A DNA stretch of 54,327 bases from a virus, in IMG/VR virus record IMGVR_UViG_3300032246_002540, positions 1 to 54,327 of that record. One strand, written 5' to 3'. The notes beneath the pieces were generated by a model that had not been told where the DNA came from, did not search any database, and saw only the letters and a list, made by a program, of their open reading frames with translations. This document shows, piece after piece, positions 32,235 through 41,608 of this stretch. The translations under genes and the position numbers were made by a program. Positions within the stretch are counted from its first letter, which is position 1. Each line of letters starts with the position of its first letter.

Positions 32235-34313
32235 ATGAAAGCCAAACAGATATTCGAAGATGCACATCACACAATTTGCATTTATCCAGGCAGATTCCAA
32301 CCTCCCCACCGCGGACACGCAGCCACATATCGTTTGCTTGAAAAGAAATACGGACAGGAAAACACGTTCATAGCTACCAGCAATAAAACTGATGGCGACA
32401 AGAGTCCCTTCGATTTTGCAGAAAAGAAAGCACTGCTGATTGCTGCTGGCGTACCAGCTGAGCGCATAGTACAAGTGGTAAACACATACAATGCAACAGA
32501 AATAACCAGCCAATATGATCTGTCACACACTGTTGTGTTGTATGCAGTGGGGGAAAAGGATATGGGCACTGATCCCAGATTCAGCAACTTTGTTAAAAAA
32601 GACGGCACTCCCACTTATCTGCAACCTATGATTCCTGAGCCCGAAACTGCTGACAATCACGCCTATCTTATCATCGCTCCCACAGTTGAATTCAAGATGA
32701 ACGGCAAGCCCATCACTAGTGCTAGCGAGATAAGGCAGATGTTCAAGGACGCCGATCCCGCAGAACGTGCAGACATAGTGCATCAGTTGTATGGCATGGA
32801 CACAGCCAGCGTGTTGAAGATCTTCGAGAAAAAGCTGATGCCAGAGCATCCTGTGCAGGACTATATCAATACTAAAAATCCTGTCAAACCTGCTAAAAAG
32901 AAAAACAAGAAACAAGAACTGGAACTTCCTGAAAACTACACTATGGAGCAGTTCGATCGCATACTGAACAATATCATTCTTGAAGCATACAGCAAAGCGG
33001 AACCAGAAAAAGAACCTGTACATCCTGGTTCTAAGATAGATCCTGATACACTGATAGATCCTGATCTAGGAGCAGTACCTGCTCGCAAACCTGTTAGCAA
33101 ACAAAGCAACAGCAATGATGAATTAGAAAAAGAACTACAAAAGCGCATAGGCGAAAACTTCAAGGACGGCCGTCATCCCGAACACAAGGGTGACAGCCAG
33201 CGCCACGGTATCCCCAAGGGTGCTACTATGGCACAGGATAAAAGACTTAGTATTCCGGAAGTTGACCTTCATTATGATCCTAAATTCAAACTATCCACAC
33301 ATATGTATGACAAGGGATATGGCGTTACACCTCCTACTCAGTGGTCTGACGTCGGCAAAGATATGGTTATAAATCCAGATAAACCTACCATTATTGTTCC
33401 AGGCGGGAAGAAACAAATAGCGCCTGGCATCAAAGGCATGTTGAAGCAGCAGGGACGACAGCAATACGATCCAGGTACATATAAAGATTATCATCGCACT
33501 GCTTATAGTCAGGAAGATCCGGATGACATCGATACAGATGATACAGAGATGATCCAGGAACCTGTAGACGAGAACTTTGCAGATGGCAAGGGACCAGGTC
33601 GTCCGGGAGACAGCCAGCGCCACGGCATACCCAAACACGCCAGCGTCAGCACATTACGCAAGATAGCTAAACAAGGCGGCCGCAAAGGCCAGTTGGCTCA
33701 CTGGCAGGCTAATATGAAAGCCGGCAAGAAAAAAGCCAACGAAGAAACCATTTACAACTGGGCGGCAGTGCCCAATAAGCCTGTTCCAGCAGCACCGGTG
33801 GATATGCGTGGTGTTAAAATCCAATCTGTGTTAAAAAAATTACATGAAACCGATCAGCAGCTGATGGACGAAGGCATATTCGATGCCATAGGTAGAGGTT
33901 TATATGGAGCCGGCGCAGTAGACAGCGGTGCCGAAGCCTTGGACGCTATCAAACAGGGCGATTGGCAGACAGCACTAGGTGCTGGTTTGGAAGCTGGTGG
34001 TAGTGCGTTGGGTATGTTACCCAAATTCAGTCTGCCCACCGCTCTAGGTGGTGTGGCATTGAGTGCATTGGGATCAGCTATAAAACCTGCCCCCAAATAT
34101 CAGAATGGTTTACCTGTCCCAGATCATACACAAGCTGGAACAAAAACAGCAGGCAGGGCACCTGTGGATGTACCCAATCCTCCTATCATCAGGGATCCCG
34201 GAGCAGGCAGTGCTGCACCGAACACCACACCTGATAGCAGCACCAGCCCCAATCTAAGCACCAATAAACCCAAACCCGCTGTGAAAAAACCTCGTGCTCC
34301 AATAGCTAGTTAG
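32235..34313 (+). CDS. HxGH nucleotidyltransferase with repeat linker and Gly/Ala-rich tail
   Basis: 692 residues. N-terminal ~190: adenylyl/cytidylyltransferase with YPGRFQPPHRGH (H25, H28) and SASEIRQMF (I-x-S-A-S-x-I-R). Middle: two copies of a G-D-S-Q-R-H-G-I-P-K module near residues 310 and 450, each preceded by E-N-F-x-D-G, then GGRKGQLAHWQANMKAGKKK. C-terminus (from about 530): a hydrophobic Gly/Ala-rich domain (ALGAGLEAGGSALGMLPKFS) and a Pro-rich tail. The start MKAKQIFEDA has I-F-E, fitting the capsid-targeting pattern. The ATG lies one base after the preceding stop. No late motif is between the genes, so it is co-transcribed with the ligase-like gene. Nucleotidyltransferase identity is firm; substrate unknown. 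Confidence 0.75.
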   Translation: MKAKQIFEDAHHTICIYPGRFQPPHRGHAATYRLLEKKYGQENTFIATSNKTDGDKSPFDFAEKKALLIAAGVPAERIVQVVNTYNATEITSQYDLSHTVVLYAVGEKDMGTDPRFSNFVKKDGTPTYLQPMIPEPETADNHAYLIIAPTVEFKMNGKPITSASEIRQMFKDADPAERADIVHQLYGMDTASVLKIFEKKLMPEHPVQDYINTKNPVKPAKKKNKKQELELPENYTMEQFDRILNNIILEAYSKAEPEKEPVHPGSKIDPDTLIDPDLGAVPARKPVSKQSNSNDELEKELQKRIGENFKDGRHPEHKGDSQRHGIPKGATMAQDKRLSIPEVDLHYDPKFKLSTHMYDKGYGVTPPTQWSDVGKDMVINPDKPTIIVPGGKKQIAPGIKGMLKQQGRQQYDPGTYKDYHRTAYSQEDPDDIDTDDTEMIQEPVDENFADGKGPGRPGDSQRHGIPKHASVSTLRKIAKQGGRKGQLAHWQANMKAGKKKANEETIYNWAAVPNKPVPAAPVDMRGVKIQSVLKKLHETDQQLMDEGIFDAIGRGLYGAGAVDSGAEALDAIKQGDWQTALGAGLEAGGSALGMLPKFSLPTALGGVALSALGSAIKPAPKYQNGLPVPDHTQAGTKTAGRAPVDVPNPPIIRDPGAGSAAPNTTPDSSTSPNLSTNKPKPAVKKPRAPIAS

Positions 34314-34326
34314 TACTGCTCTGCTA

Positions 34327-34334
34327 GATAAATA
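34327..34334 (+). promoter_or_regulatory. late-type promoter motif GATAAATA
   Basis: Predicted start 34340 is exactly the A of the ATG of the next gene; there is no Shine-Dalgarno. Confidence 0.65.
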
Positions 34335-34339
34335 ATTCT

Positions 34340-37300
34340 ATGAGCACCATATTTGACAAGTATAATCTTCATCGCCACATAATCGCAGAAGAACAGGATC
34401 TTTTGGAAGTCAACATGAGCCCAGGTGCTCTCAACGACTTCGCCAAGAGCGAATCAGCACAAGGTATGACCATCGGTTTCGAGATGGAACTAGTGATGAA
34501 TGATTTGCCTGACGAAGGGGGTTATAGTGGTGAGTCAGAAACTGAAGCTGACATGGAATATAACGATGACTTTCCCACTGGTTCAGGTTGGCGCAATGAT
34601 GTCATATCCTGGTTGGAAGGGGGCGATAATCCCAACGGTGATCGTGATGTTGAACGGACAATGGAATGGTTTGACGAACAGTTCTTTGAATATGCAGACG
34701 AGATGTTTGCTAATGCGTTAGATGAAGATGAGGATCTCCAAGAAGAAGTAAGAAAGGAGATTCATGATATCCTTGCACTTCAAGATAAACCAAGCGATAC
34801 AGATGCAATAGCTGCTGAATATGATGAACAGACTGACATTTATACTGACGCAGTTGATAGAGTCAAAGAAGGTTGGCAAGAAAACGAAATAGATAATGCG
34901 TTTGATGATTTCCGCAGACAATATCGCATCAGGGACATGGAAGATTTCCTCAATTATGTAAACCGTAACCATCCCCGCATCAGTCTAAACTGGCCTTACA
35001 TCACTTATTCTGGGGGCAATGGAGAAGGTGGCGATCTGGGAGATTATCTGCAAGATGTAGCTAATGAACTGGAAGTTAAATTAAAGAGAGTCAATAGTGC
35101 TTTCTATGTGGTGGTTAGCCAAGACTATCATGATGAAAGCAGAGAAGAAAACAAATTCATCATAGAGCCAGACGGCAGCATCAGTCCTCAGGGCAGAGAG
35201 TTCATTAGTCCAGCTATGCCGTTTGCAGATGGCATCGCAGCTATGCAAGTGATGTTCCAGTGGGCTCAGAACCAAGGTTATAAAACCAACCATAGCACTG
35301 GTTTCCATATGGGTATCAGCTTGCCCAATCACGAAACACAGAACATCGACCATATGAAATTCGTGCTGATGCTGGGGGATAATTATGTGCTGGAAAAATT
35401 CAATCGTGCCAAAGCACACTATGCAGTCAGCACCGCTGCCACTATGCGCGACACACTCAAAAGGAACAGCCAGGTCACAAAAGAACAGGTTGCTCAATAC
35501 CTGAGACAGATGGCAGATGGTGTACAGGATCTGGCTACGGCCGAACTGAACAAGCTGCTGGTACCTAGAGGCGAGCATCGCCAGAGCGTGAACATCAAGA
35601 AAAACTATATGGAGATCCGTTCAGCTGGCGACAACTATCTGCCCAGATTCGACGAGATCCGCCTCACACTGTTACGCTATCTCAAGACACTGGAAATCAG
35701 TGCAGACGATCAGGCATATCGCAAAGAATATGCCAAGAAGCTGAGCAAATTCCTGACCAATACCAATATGATCCGCACAGTGGATCCCATCACTGGTCGC
35801 AAGAGCGTGGCTGCTAAAGAAAGCCTGGATGCCACGGTACAACGGGCTTTCGAAGAATACTTTTCAGCACTCCAGCGCGGTGAATCGGGCGATGAAGCTA
35901 TCCAGAAACTCACAGAAAAATTAAATTCCTACAAAGGCGATAAGGTAGGCCAACTTAAACAACAACTGCGTAGCAAACGAGCTAATAATGATCCCAGTGC
36001 TACCAAGCTGAAATATCAGGGCAGCGACCGTGTGGAATTTTCAGCCACGGGCAGTGCTTATGATGTGCTCAACAGTTTCATCGAACAGCTGAGAGATGCT
36101 GGTATGGGTGTACAGCACGAAAAAGCCATGTATATAGAGGCTCCCAAAGGTCAGATATTATACAACGTGGAATTCCGATATCGTGCATCCACTCGCGAAT
36201 TTAGTTATTGGTGCTTTGCCACTGATAAACGCGGAGCGATGGAACAAGCCAAGAAAGCCTGGAACACTGGTGCAGATCAACCTGGCGACAGTTGGTTAGC
36301 ATACGAGCAGACAGGAGATAACCAGAGCCTTTACTATATCCTGAGGCACTACTTGGACAGCAACAAGACACCTCCGGCTTTACCAGTTGATCGCACTACA
36401 GGTAGTCCCGCACAGGCAGAACAGCCTGAGGAAAGGCCCATTACATACAGCTTGCGCGGTCTTGATGATCGTGGTATCGTTACTTTTACCACCACTAACG
36501 ATCAATCTGCCCTAGATGCTGCTAATCGGTTCATAAGCCAACATAGCCAGTATAACTATAACAACGTAGAGTTGTTTCGTTATGCGAATGATGGCGTGAG
36601 CAGACAACCTGTCAATCTATTCAATCATACATCTCTTGGTAATGCACAAGAGCAACCAGCACAAGCTAACATACCCGCTTGGTCGCCCAACGCACGAGTC
36701 GCATACCAGCTGGTAGACAGGAATGGCAGTCCTATAACAGCCTTCACAGATGGCGCCCGCATACCTACTAACAGCCTCTTCTACGCTGCTGATAGCTTAG
36801 AAGCAGTTCGTCGTGCTGCAGATCTGGATAGGATCCATGGCCTACCGCAAGGATATCGGGTTAGACCGTTCGGTGGACCTGGCAGTGGCAGTGGTGGCCA
36901 GTCCCAGGCCAATACAGCAGGTACAAGTGAAACCTACATCATCACCTATCGTGATCCACAAGGCCATGCACATCAGACTGCTTATGATGCTAACAGCGAT
37001 AGAGAAGCAGAAGCATTGTTCATGCGACAGCATCCTGCCGGCTATTGGATAGAAGCGATTGTCACTCAACAGCAACATTCAATCGAGGGCACTCCAGGTA
37101 CGTTTATCGTGACTTATCTTAGCCCTCAAGGTAATGAGCAGCAAACCACATATAATGCCAATAGTGCTACCGAGGCTGCATCCTTGTTCCGTATTCACCA
37201 CCCGGCCAGCTATCGCTTACACCAGATAGAAAGAGTGCGAGAGAGCGTAGGTGAAAGCGCAGAAGTCACAGAAACTCTGAAGAAAGTCAAAGGAAAATGG

Positions 37301-38275
37301 GCTCTGGTCAGTAGACAGAATCCAGAAAAAGTGCTACAATACTATCATGGATCAGGTCACCCCAGCAAAGAATGGGTAAGCAAGGTGGAACGCAGAGTAC
37401 ACAGTTTCGAAAGCACTCTAAACGAATATGATGTCCGCGGTTACACGCTGAAAAGTGTATTTCCAGACGGTGACATACAGGTTAGCGGTCACGTGTTGGA
37501 TCGTGCAGATGAGTATCACGTCAGCAAGCGTGAGATAGACACCTGCTTGCATCTGGCTGGACAAAAATATCAGAGACGTTTGTTCGATCTGGAAAATGTA
37601 AACTTTGTCGTCCGCAGCCATGGCGTGGGAATAAGCCTGGCTGTGAGCAAAGTGGAAGGAATAAACGGATACTACTATAAAGTCCGCACACTGCACAGAC
37701 AGCTGAGAACAGGTGTGGGCCAGGACGTATTGATGGTGGAAGACAGTTTCCCCGCCCACCAACCTTTCCGTGTGTATCTGGATATGGACGGCGTGCTGGC
37801 TGATTTCTTCGGCGAATGGAGCAGATTGTCTGGTGTCAATCACTACAAAGACATAGCAGATGTGGGTGCAAAGCTACAGATGGTCAGAGAACATCCCACA
37901 TTCTGGACCAACCTGCCAGTGCTACCACACGCCAAGACACTGGTACGTGCTGTGATAGATATGTTCGGTGAATATTACATTTGCAGCAAGCCGCTGGAAG
38001 GCGATCCTCGCAGCGCACCAGGCAAACGTGCCTGGATACAGCGTAACCTGTCGGAAATGCCACCAGCTGACATCGTGCTTACCAGCAACAAGGCGGAGTT
38101 TGCTACCACTGAGACTGGCCCAGCCATATTGATAGATGATTATGGCATCAATGTGAATCAGTGGCAGATGGCTGGTGGTATCGGTCTTAAATACGAAGAC
38201 ACTCCCGCAGGCACCAACTTGTCACACGTACTCAAAGTGTTGCAAACGTTCGCCAAAGCAGGAAGCCAACTATGA
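34340..38275 (+). CDS. giant amidoligase-like / HAD phosphatase fusion
   Basis: 1311 residues. Residues 42-460 look like a carboxylate-amine (amidoligase, GCS-like) domain: GMTIGFEMELVM (E-M-E at 48-50), EPDGSISPQGREFISPAMPF near 275-295 and NHSTGFHMGISL near 316. A strongly acidic insert (60-200) lies inside it. Then come at least two tandem repeats near 870 and 920 (TYIITYRDPQGHAHQTAYDA; TFIVTYLSPQGNEQQTTYNA). A KGKWALVSRQNPEKVLQYYH segment near 985 recurs in phage proteins. The C-terminus is a HAD hydrolase: YLDMDGVLADFFGEW (D1148, D1150), then ILIDDYGINVNQWQ, like 5'(3')-deoxyribonucleotidases. The N-terminus HRHIIAEEQD contains I-A-E. Late motif, leaderless start. Confidence 0.75.
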   Translation: MSTIFDKYNLHRHIIAEEQDLLEVNMSPGALNDFAKSESAQGMTIGFEMELVMNDLPDEGGYSGESETEADMEYNDDFPTGSGWRNDVISWLEGGDNPNGDRDVERTMEWFDEQFFEYADEMFANALDEDEDLQEEVRKEIHDILALQDKPSDTDAIAAEYDEQTDIYTDAVDRVKEGWQENEIDNAFDDFRRQYRIRDMEDFLNYVNRNHPRISLNWPYITYSGGNGEGGDLGDYLQDVANELEVKLKRVNSAFYVVVSQDYHDESREENKFIIEPDGSISPQGREFISPAMPFADGIAAMQVMFQWAQNQGYKTNHSTGFHMGISLPNHETQNIDHMKFVLMLGDNYVLEKFNRAKAHYAVSTAATMRDTLKRNSQVTKEQVAQYLRQMADGVQDLATAELNKLLVPRGEHRQSVNIKKNYMEIRSAGDNYLPRFDEIRLTLLRYLKTLEISADDQAYRKEYAKKLSKFLTNTNMIRTVDPITGRKSVAAKESLDATVQRAFEEYFSALQRGESGDEAIQKLTEKLNSYKGDKVGQLKQQLRSKRANNDPSATKLKYQGSDRVEFSATGSAYDVLNSFIEQLRDAGMGVQHEKAMYIEAPKGQILYNVEFRYRASTREFSYWCFATDKRGAMEQAKKAWNTGADQPGDSWLAYEQTGDNQSLYYILRHYLDSNKTPPALPVDRTTGSPAQAEQPEERPITYSLRGLDDRGIVTFTTTNDQSALDAANRFISQHSQYNYNNVELFRYANDGVSRQPVNLFNHTSLGNAQEQPAQANIPAWSPNARVAYQLVDRNGSPITAFTDGARIPTNSLFYAADSLEAVRRAADLDRIHGLPQGYRVRPFGGPGSGSGGQSQANTAGTSETYIITYRDPQGHAHQTAYDANSDREAEALFMRQHPAGYWIEAIVTQQQHSIEGTPGTFIVTYLSPQGNEQQTTYNANSATEAASLFRIHHPASYRLHQIERVRESVGESAEVTETLKKVKGKWALVSRQNPEKVLQYYHGSGHPSKEWVSKVERRVHSFESTLNEYDVRGYTLKSVFPDGDIQVSGHVLDRADEYHVSKREIDTCLHLAGQKYQRRLFDLENVNFVVRSHGVGISLAVSKVEGINGYYYKVRTLHRQLRTGVGQDVLMVEDSFPAHQPFRVYLDMDGVLADFFGEWSRLSGVNHYKDIADVGAKLQMVREHPTFWTNLPVLPHAKTLVRAVIDMFGEYYICSKPLEGDPRSAPGKRAWIQRNLSEMPPADIVLTSNKAEFATTETGPAILIDDYGINVNQWQMAGGIGLKYEDTPAGTNLSHVLKVLQTFAKAGSQL

Positions 38276-38285
38276 GGGCTAATAA

Positions 38286-38546
38286 ATGTACAGCGACCAT
38301 CATGTCTGGGATCAAATATACAACATTTGTTTAACTTATACCGATACAACGCCTGCAATAAAAACTACAGATATCAAGAAAAAAGCTGCTAGATATCTGG
38401 CTATGGATCAGAAATCCAAGATAACCAAAAGCGATCAGAGACGCATCTGTGCCAAAGCAAAAAAAATCAAAAAACACAGTGAAAAGATGCTGAAACTACA
38501 GGAACAACTGATGGCTAAAAAAGTCATACAGGTTTATAATGGATGA
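38286..38546 (+). CDS. small basic unknown protein
   Basis: 86 residues, Lys-rich (nearly a quarter), with TTDIKKKAARYLAMDQKSKI and KKIKKHSEKMLKLQEQLMAK. Likely helical and perhaps nucleic-acid binding. No clear ribosome site; a degenerate AATAAATG is next to the ATG. It overlaps the next gene by 8 bases. Confidence 0.6.
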   Translation: MYSDHHVWDQIYNICLTYTDTTPAIKTTDIKKKAARYLAMDQKSKITKSDQRRICAKAKKIKKHSEKMLKLQEQLMAKKVIQVYNG

Positions 38547-38880
38547 TTTTGATTTTTACGTTATCCTGAGACCAGTTGATAAAATTAAAACAAAATTTTA
38601 TAGAGTGTATGCTTTTGTAAAAAAAGACAATCATGCTCATAGACAATTATTGGTAGAGCGAGATTGTACTGGATTAAAAGACAATCAGTGGATCATAGAG
38701 AGATTTACCTTGCGCCTAGATAAAACCAATGCCAAAGTAAATCTGGTATGCGAAGCAAATGATGGATCTTTGGAAATCTATGAAGTTGCCTATAATGGTG
38801 GCAAATTTTTTAATATTTTAAACACTAATCTCTACTCCTTTAACGCTTATCAGATTGATTTCAATTTAACATGTTCATAA
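38539..38880 (+). CDS. unknown protein, 113 residues
   Basis: Starts within the previous gene. Mixed alpha/beta, with DDFDFYVILRPVDKIKTKFY and DLKNQW-like strands, no motif found. AT-rich coding style unlike its neighbours (few AGC codons), which may mark a late acquisition. Confidence 0.6.
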   Translation: MDDFDFYVILRPVDKIKTKFYRVYAFVKKDNHAHRQLLVERDCTGLKDNQWIIERFTLRLDKTNAKVNLVCEANDGSLEIYEVAYNGGKFFNILNTNLYSFNAYQIDFNLTCS

Positions 38881-38886
38881 TAAATA
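38879..38886 (+). promoter_or_regulatory. late-type promoter motif AATAAATA
   Basis: Predicted start about 38892, followed by AAGAGGA and ATG at 38907. Confidence 0.6.
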
Positions 38887-38906
38887 TGCTAAGAGGAAAA
38901 TAACCT

Positions 38907-40211
38907 ATGGCATACACTATCAAAGACAATCCAATTCATGGTAAACTGCTAGCAGATAGCAAAAATAAGATAGTTGTCACAGACTATAAAAAAGCTGTGC
39001 AACTGGCAGAAAATTACAGCGGTATCAATGTATTGAAAGCAAGTCCTGGCCGATTCATGGTACAGTTACCTGAACACGTCAACAGCATAGAAGAATGTGA
39101 TTGCCAGAACAACGATATCAGCTATTCCAGTGGTATGCCTAATCCTGCTAGTTACAACCAATATCCTGATCACGAAGTACAGATGGCCAGACAGGAATTG
39201 TATCGCACAGCCAAGCTGGCCATGATGACACACGAATTGCTCAAGCACGTGGGCGAGCGCCAGGGCCTGGAAGGCTGGGTGCAGAGCAAACTGACTCGCG
39301 CAGCGGATTACATCGAGACAGTATATGGCTACTTGGATTACGAGATGCGCTATCCCAGCGAAATGTACGAATCAGCGCCAGTAAAAAAAAACAAAGGCAG
39401 AATAAAAGAAGCGATTAAACCCATAACACCATTACCCAGACTGGGCCCAGCCCCACGAGGTATGGAAGGCAGTCCCATCACACTCAGTACAGAAGATCCA
39501 CAGAATCCCGGTCGTCCTCCCATCAGGGCGGAAAAGGTGCCAGGAATGGTCAAGATGGTACCAGTGGATGACAACGGTCAAGCAGAAGGTCCGCCCATCG
39601 ATGTTCCTGGTTTCGAAGTGGCACTGAAGCAGAAAGCCGGATACAAAGTGATCGGTGAGATGGCCAGTGCCGGTGCAAGCAGTGCCGGTGGTATGGCTGG
39701 CAGCCCAGCAGCTGGTGCAGGCAGTTTGTTTGGAGGTAATTTCCAACAACGTGGCAATCCTTTCCGTAAAAAGAAGAAAAAAGTGCGTGAAGTTATAATG
39801 AAACCAGAAGATATGTCTGATGAAAAACAAGACAGGATCAATAACAATAGACCGGAAGACACCACTGATATAATCAACAGGATGAAAACTAACCGTGCTA
39901 TGGATACGTTTCAATCTGGAATGCCCGACATCCTAAAACAAGTGAAAAAAGTCCGGGAAACAGATGATGATCCATTGGTGAAAAATCTGCCACCCATCAA
40001 CACCACAGGTGACAATAGCCGTACTGCCAAATTGGCCGCTGCTGCCACAGGTAGCACAGCGGCAACCCCTGCCGCTACAAACAGCCGTAAAAGCGCACAA
40101 GATTTCATGAAGATGGATACAAAAGAAAGCAGCACTGGTCCCAAATTCACTGGCTATTGGAAAGGCAAAGACAAGGGCAAGCCCGGCAACAAGATGGTAG
40201 GAAGCAACTGA
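38907..40211 (+). CDS. structural or packaged protein with helical domain and disordered tail
   Basis: 434 residues. Residues 80-150 hold a helical segment (QMARQELYRTAKLAMMTHEL, then LKHVGERQGLEGWVQSKLTR, then AADYIETVYGYLDYEM) that recurs in T4-like aquatic phage proteins. The remaining 280 residues are largely disordered, Pro/Gly/Ala/Lys-rich. There is no I-x-E N-terminus, but I-K-E occurs near residue 168. Late-type promoter. A scaffold, core or packaged protein fits, but this is inference. Confidence 0.7.
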   Translation: MAYTIKDNPIHGKLLADSKNKIVVTDYKKAVQLAENYSGINVLKASPGRFMVQLPEHVNSIEECDCQNNDISYSSGMPNPASYNQYPDHEVQMARQELYRTAKLAMMTHELLKHVGERQGLEGWVQSKLTRAADYIETVYGYLDYEMRYPSEMYESAPVKKNKGRIKEAIKPITPLPRLGPAPRGMEGSPITLSTEDPQNPGRPPIRAEKVPGMVKMVPVDDNGQAEGPPIDVPGFEVALKQKAGYKVIGEMASAGASSAGGMAGSPAAGAGSLFGGNFQQRGNPFRKKKKKVREVIMKPEDMSDEKQDRINNNRPEDTTDIINRMKTNRAMDTFQSGMPDILKQVKKVRETDDDPLVKNLPPINTTGDNSRTAKLAAAATGSTAATPAATNSRKSAQDFMKMDTKESSTGPKFTGYWKGKDKGKPGNKMVGSN

Positions 40212-40212
40212 T

Positions 40213-41013
40213 ATGAGAGCATATGAAATTATCACAGAAAATTTTGACAAAAGCCATGGCAGTGCCTATGATTGCGGCGGTGCAGACAGCTGGTATGGCC
40301 GCAGATTTGCTCCACACAAATATGTTGAAATGCCAAATGGCAACCGCCAACGTGTGGAATTGACAGATCCCGAAGAGATAGCTGCATACAAGGCAGGCTA
40401 TGAGGCTGAAGGCGGTCAGGGTAAAAATTATGGCGAAAGCGTAACAGAAGCGGCTAACGCTGCACAACAGGCCGCTATCGCAATCAGCATGAAGAAAGCT
40501 GGCAAGAAACCCAAACGCAAGATGAAAGAGGATGAAGAGCAAAGCTCATATCCCACTGATGCTCCCATCGGCACCAAATACGGCAGTTTCAGGACACCAG
40601 GTGGTGTCAAGATGAACAAGTTCACAGGACCTGAAATGGTACCTGATATCAGACCTGCCAGGTTAGGCGCCCCCAAGGCACGTTTTCCAGTCGATGCACC
40701 AGTAGGCACCAAATATGGCAGCTTCACTGATAAGGATACTGGTGAACAGATGGACAAGTATGTGGGCCATGAGCTGACACCACACTTCCAGCCTCGTAGC
40801 AAGGGTCCTTGGATACCCAAACCCGACGATACGGCAGCACAAGGTACACCAGCGCACGACGAAGCCACTTTTAAAACCACAGAGAGCGCAAAAAAAGGCC
40901 TGTATTATAATGTAAATAAACGTAAGGAAAAAGGCACCAGTCGCAGCAAGAACGATCCTGGAGCACCCAGCGAACAGGATTGGAAAAACGCCGCAAAGAC
41001 TGCTAAAAAATAA
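40213..41013 (+). CDS. putatively packaged protein with capsid-targeting-like N-terminus
   Basis: 266 residues. Begins MRAYEIITENFDKSHGSAYD; I-T-E at 7-9 followed by a HGSAYDCGGADSWYGRRFAP block found in other aquatic T4-like phage proteins. Two internal near-repeats (YPTDAPIGTKYGSFRTPGG and FPVDAPVGTKYGSFTDKDTG) lie near 115 and 155. The end (KKGLYYNVNKRKEKGTSRSK) is another recurring phage tail. ATG one base after the previous stop. Likely cut by the prohead protease and packaged; no enzyme motif. Confidence 0.65.
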   Translation: MRAYEIITENFDKSHGSAYDCGGADSWYGRRFAPHKYVEMPNGNRQRVELTDPEEIAAYKAGYEAEGGQGKNYGESVTEAANAAQQAAIAISMKKAGKKPKRKMKEDEEQSSYPTDAPIGTKYGSFRTPGGVKMNKFTGPEMVPDIRPARLGAPKARFPVDAPVGTKYGSFTDKDTGEQMDKYVGHELTPHFQPRSKGPWIPKPDDTAAQGTPAHDEATFKTTESAKKGLYYNVNKRKEKGTSRSKNDPGAPSEQDWKNAAKTAKK

Positions 41014-41024
41014 GGAATAGTAAT

Positions 41025-41171
41025 ATGGCCAAAGCACCCAAGCAAACTGTAATACAAAAAAGAATAAGTGTTAATAAGAAAACAAGTCAGGGTTTGGGTA
41101 ATATCAAGATGGCCAGTATGAACAAAAAAACCAAAGCCAGCTTTAAAAAGTACAGAGGACAAGGCAAATGA
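41025..41171 (+). CDS. very small basic protein, 48 residues
   Basis: Lys-rich: starts MAKAPKQTVIQKRISVNKKT and ends FKKYRGQGK. The KKYRGQG end is a signature of a small basic protein in T4-like phages. AAGGAATAG lies before the ATG and the stop overlaps the next gene as ATGA. It may bind DNA in the head. Function unknown. Confidence 0.75.
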   Translation: MAKAPKQTVIQKRISVNKKTSQGLGNIKMASMNKKTKASFKKYRGQGK

Positions 41172-41608
41172 GTGATATGCGTGAATTGATCGACAGATTG
41201 ACTGCAATCAGTGAAGATCGTCCTGCCAAAGGTGATGGTATCTATCTGGAGTTTGGCAACACTCTCTGTGTGGAATCAGAAATCATCGATATCACAGAAT
41301 CAGGTGATTTTATCATCAGTGGGGATGACAGATTCATGCGTGTTGTGGAAAGCCTGGAACTCATGGAAGCTGAGTATCATGGTCGCAAAGTGCCTCTGAA
41401 CAAGCCTATGCGCGGCGATGTTAAGAAAAGCAAAGTATACGTCAAGGATCCCAAGACAGGTAACATCAAGAAAGTCAACTTCGGCGATAAAAAGATGCGT
41501 ATCAAGAAAAGCATCCCTGGTCGTCGCAAAAATTTCCGTGCCAGACATCATTGTGAAAATCCCGGACCCAAGACCAAAGCCAGATATTGGAGTTGCAGGG
41601 CCTGGTAA
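41168..41608 (+). CDS. conserved T4-like basic protein, capsid-targeting-like N-terminus
   Basis: 146 residues. The start MSDMRELIDRLTAISED contains I-S-E; a second possible cut, L-M-E, lies before residue 75. The C-terminal half (HGRKVPLNKPMRGDVKKSKV, then FGDKKMRIKKSIPGRRKNFR, then ARHHCENPGPKTKARYWSCR) is a very conserved phage domain with two Cys near the end, strongly basic. It probably contacts DNA or the capsid interior. ATGA overlap upstream, TAATG downstream. Confidence 0.7.
   Translation: MSDMRELIDRLTAISEDRPAKGDGIYLEFGNTLCVESEIIDITESGDFIISGDDRFMRVVESLELMEAEYHGRKVPLNKPMRGDVKKSKVYVKDPKTGNIKKVNFGDKKMRIKKSIPGRRKNFRARHHCENPGPKTKARYWSCRAW

Noticed and set aside
38279-38288. Late motif AATAAATG before 38286
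   Set aside because: It overlaps the ATG itself and would place the start well inside the gene.
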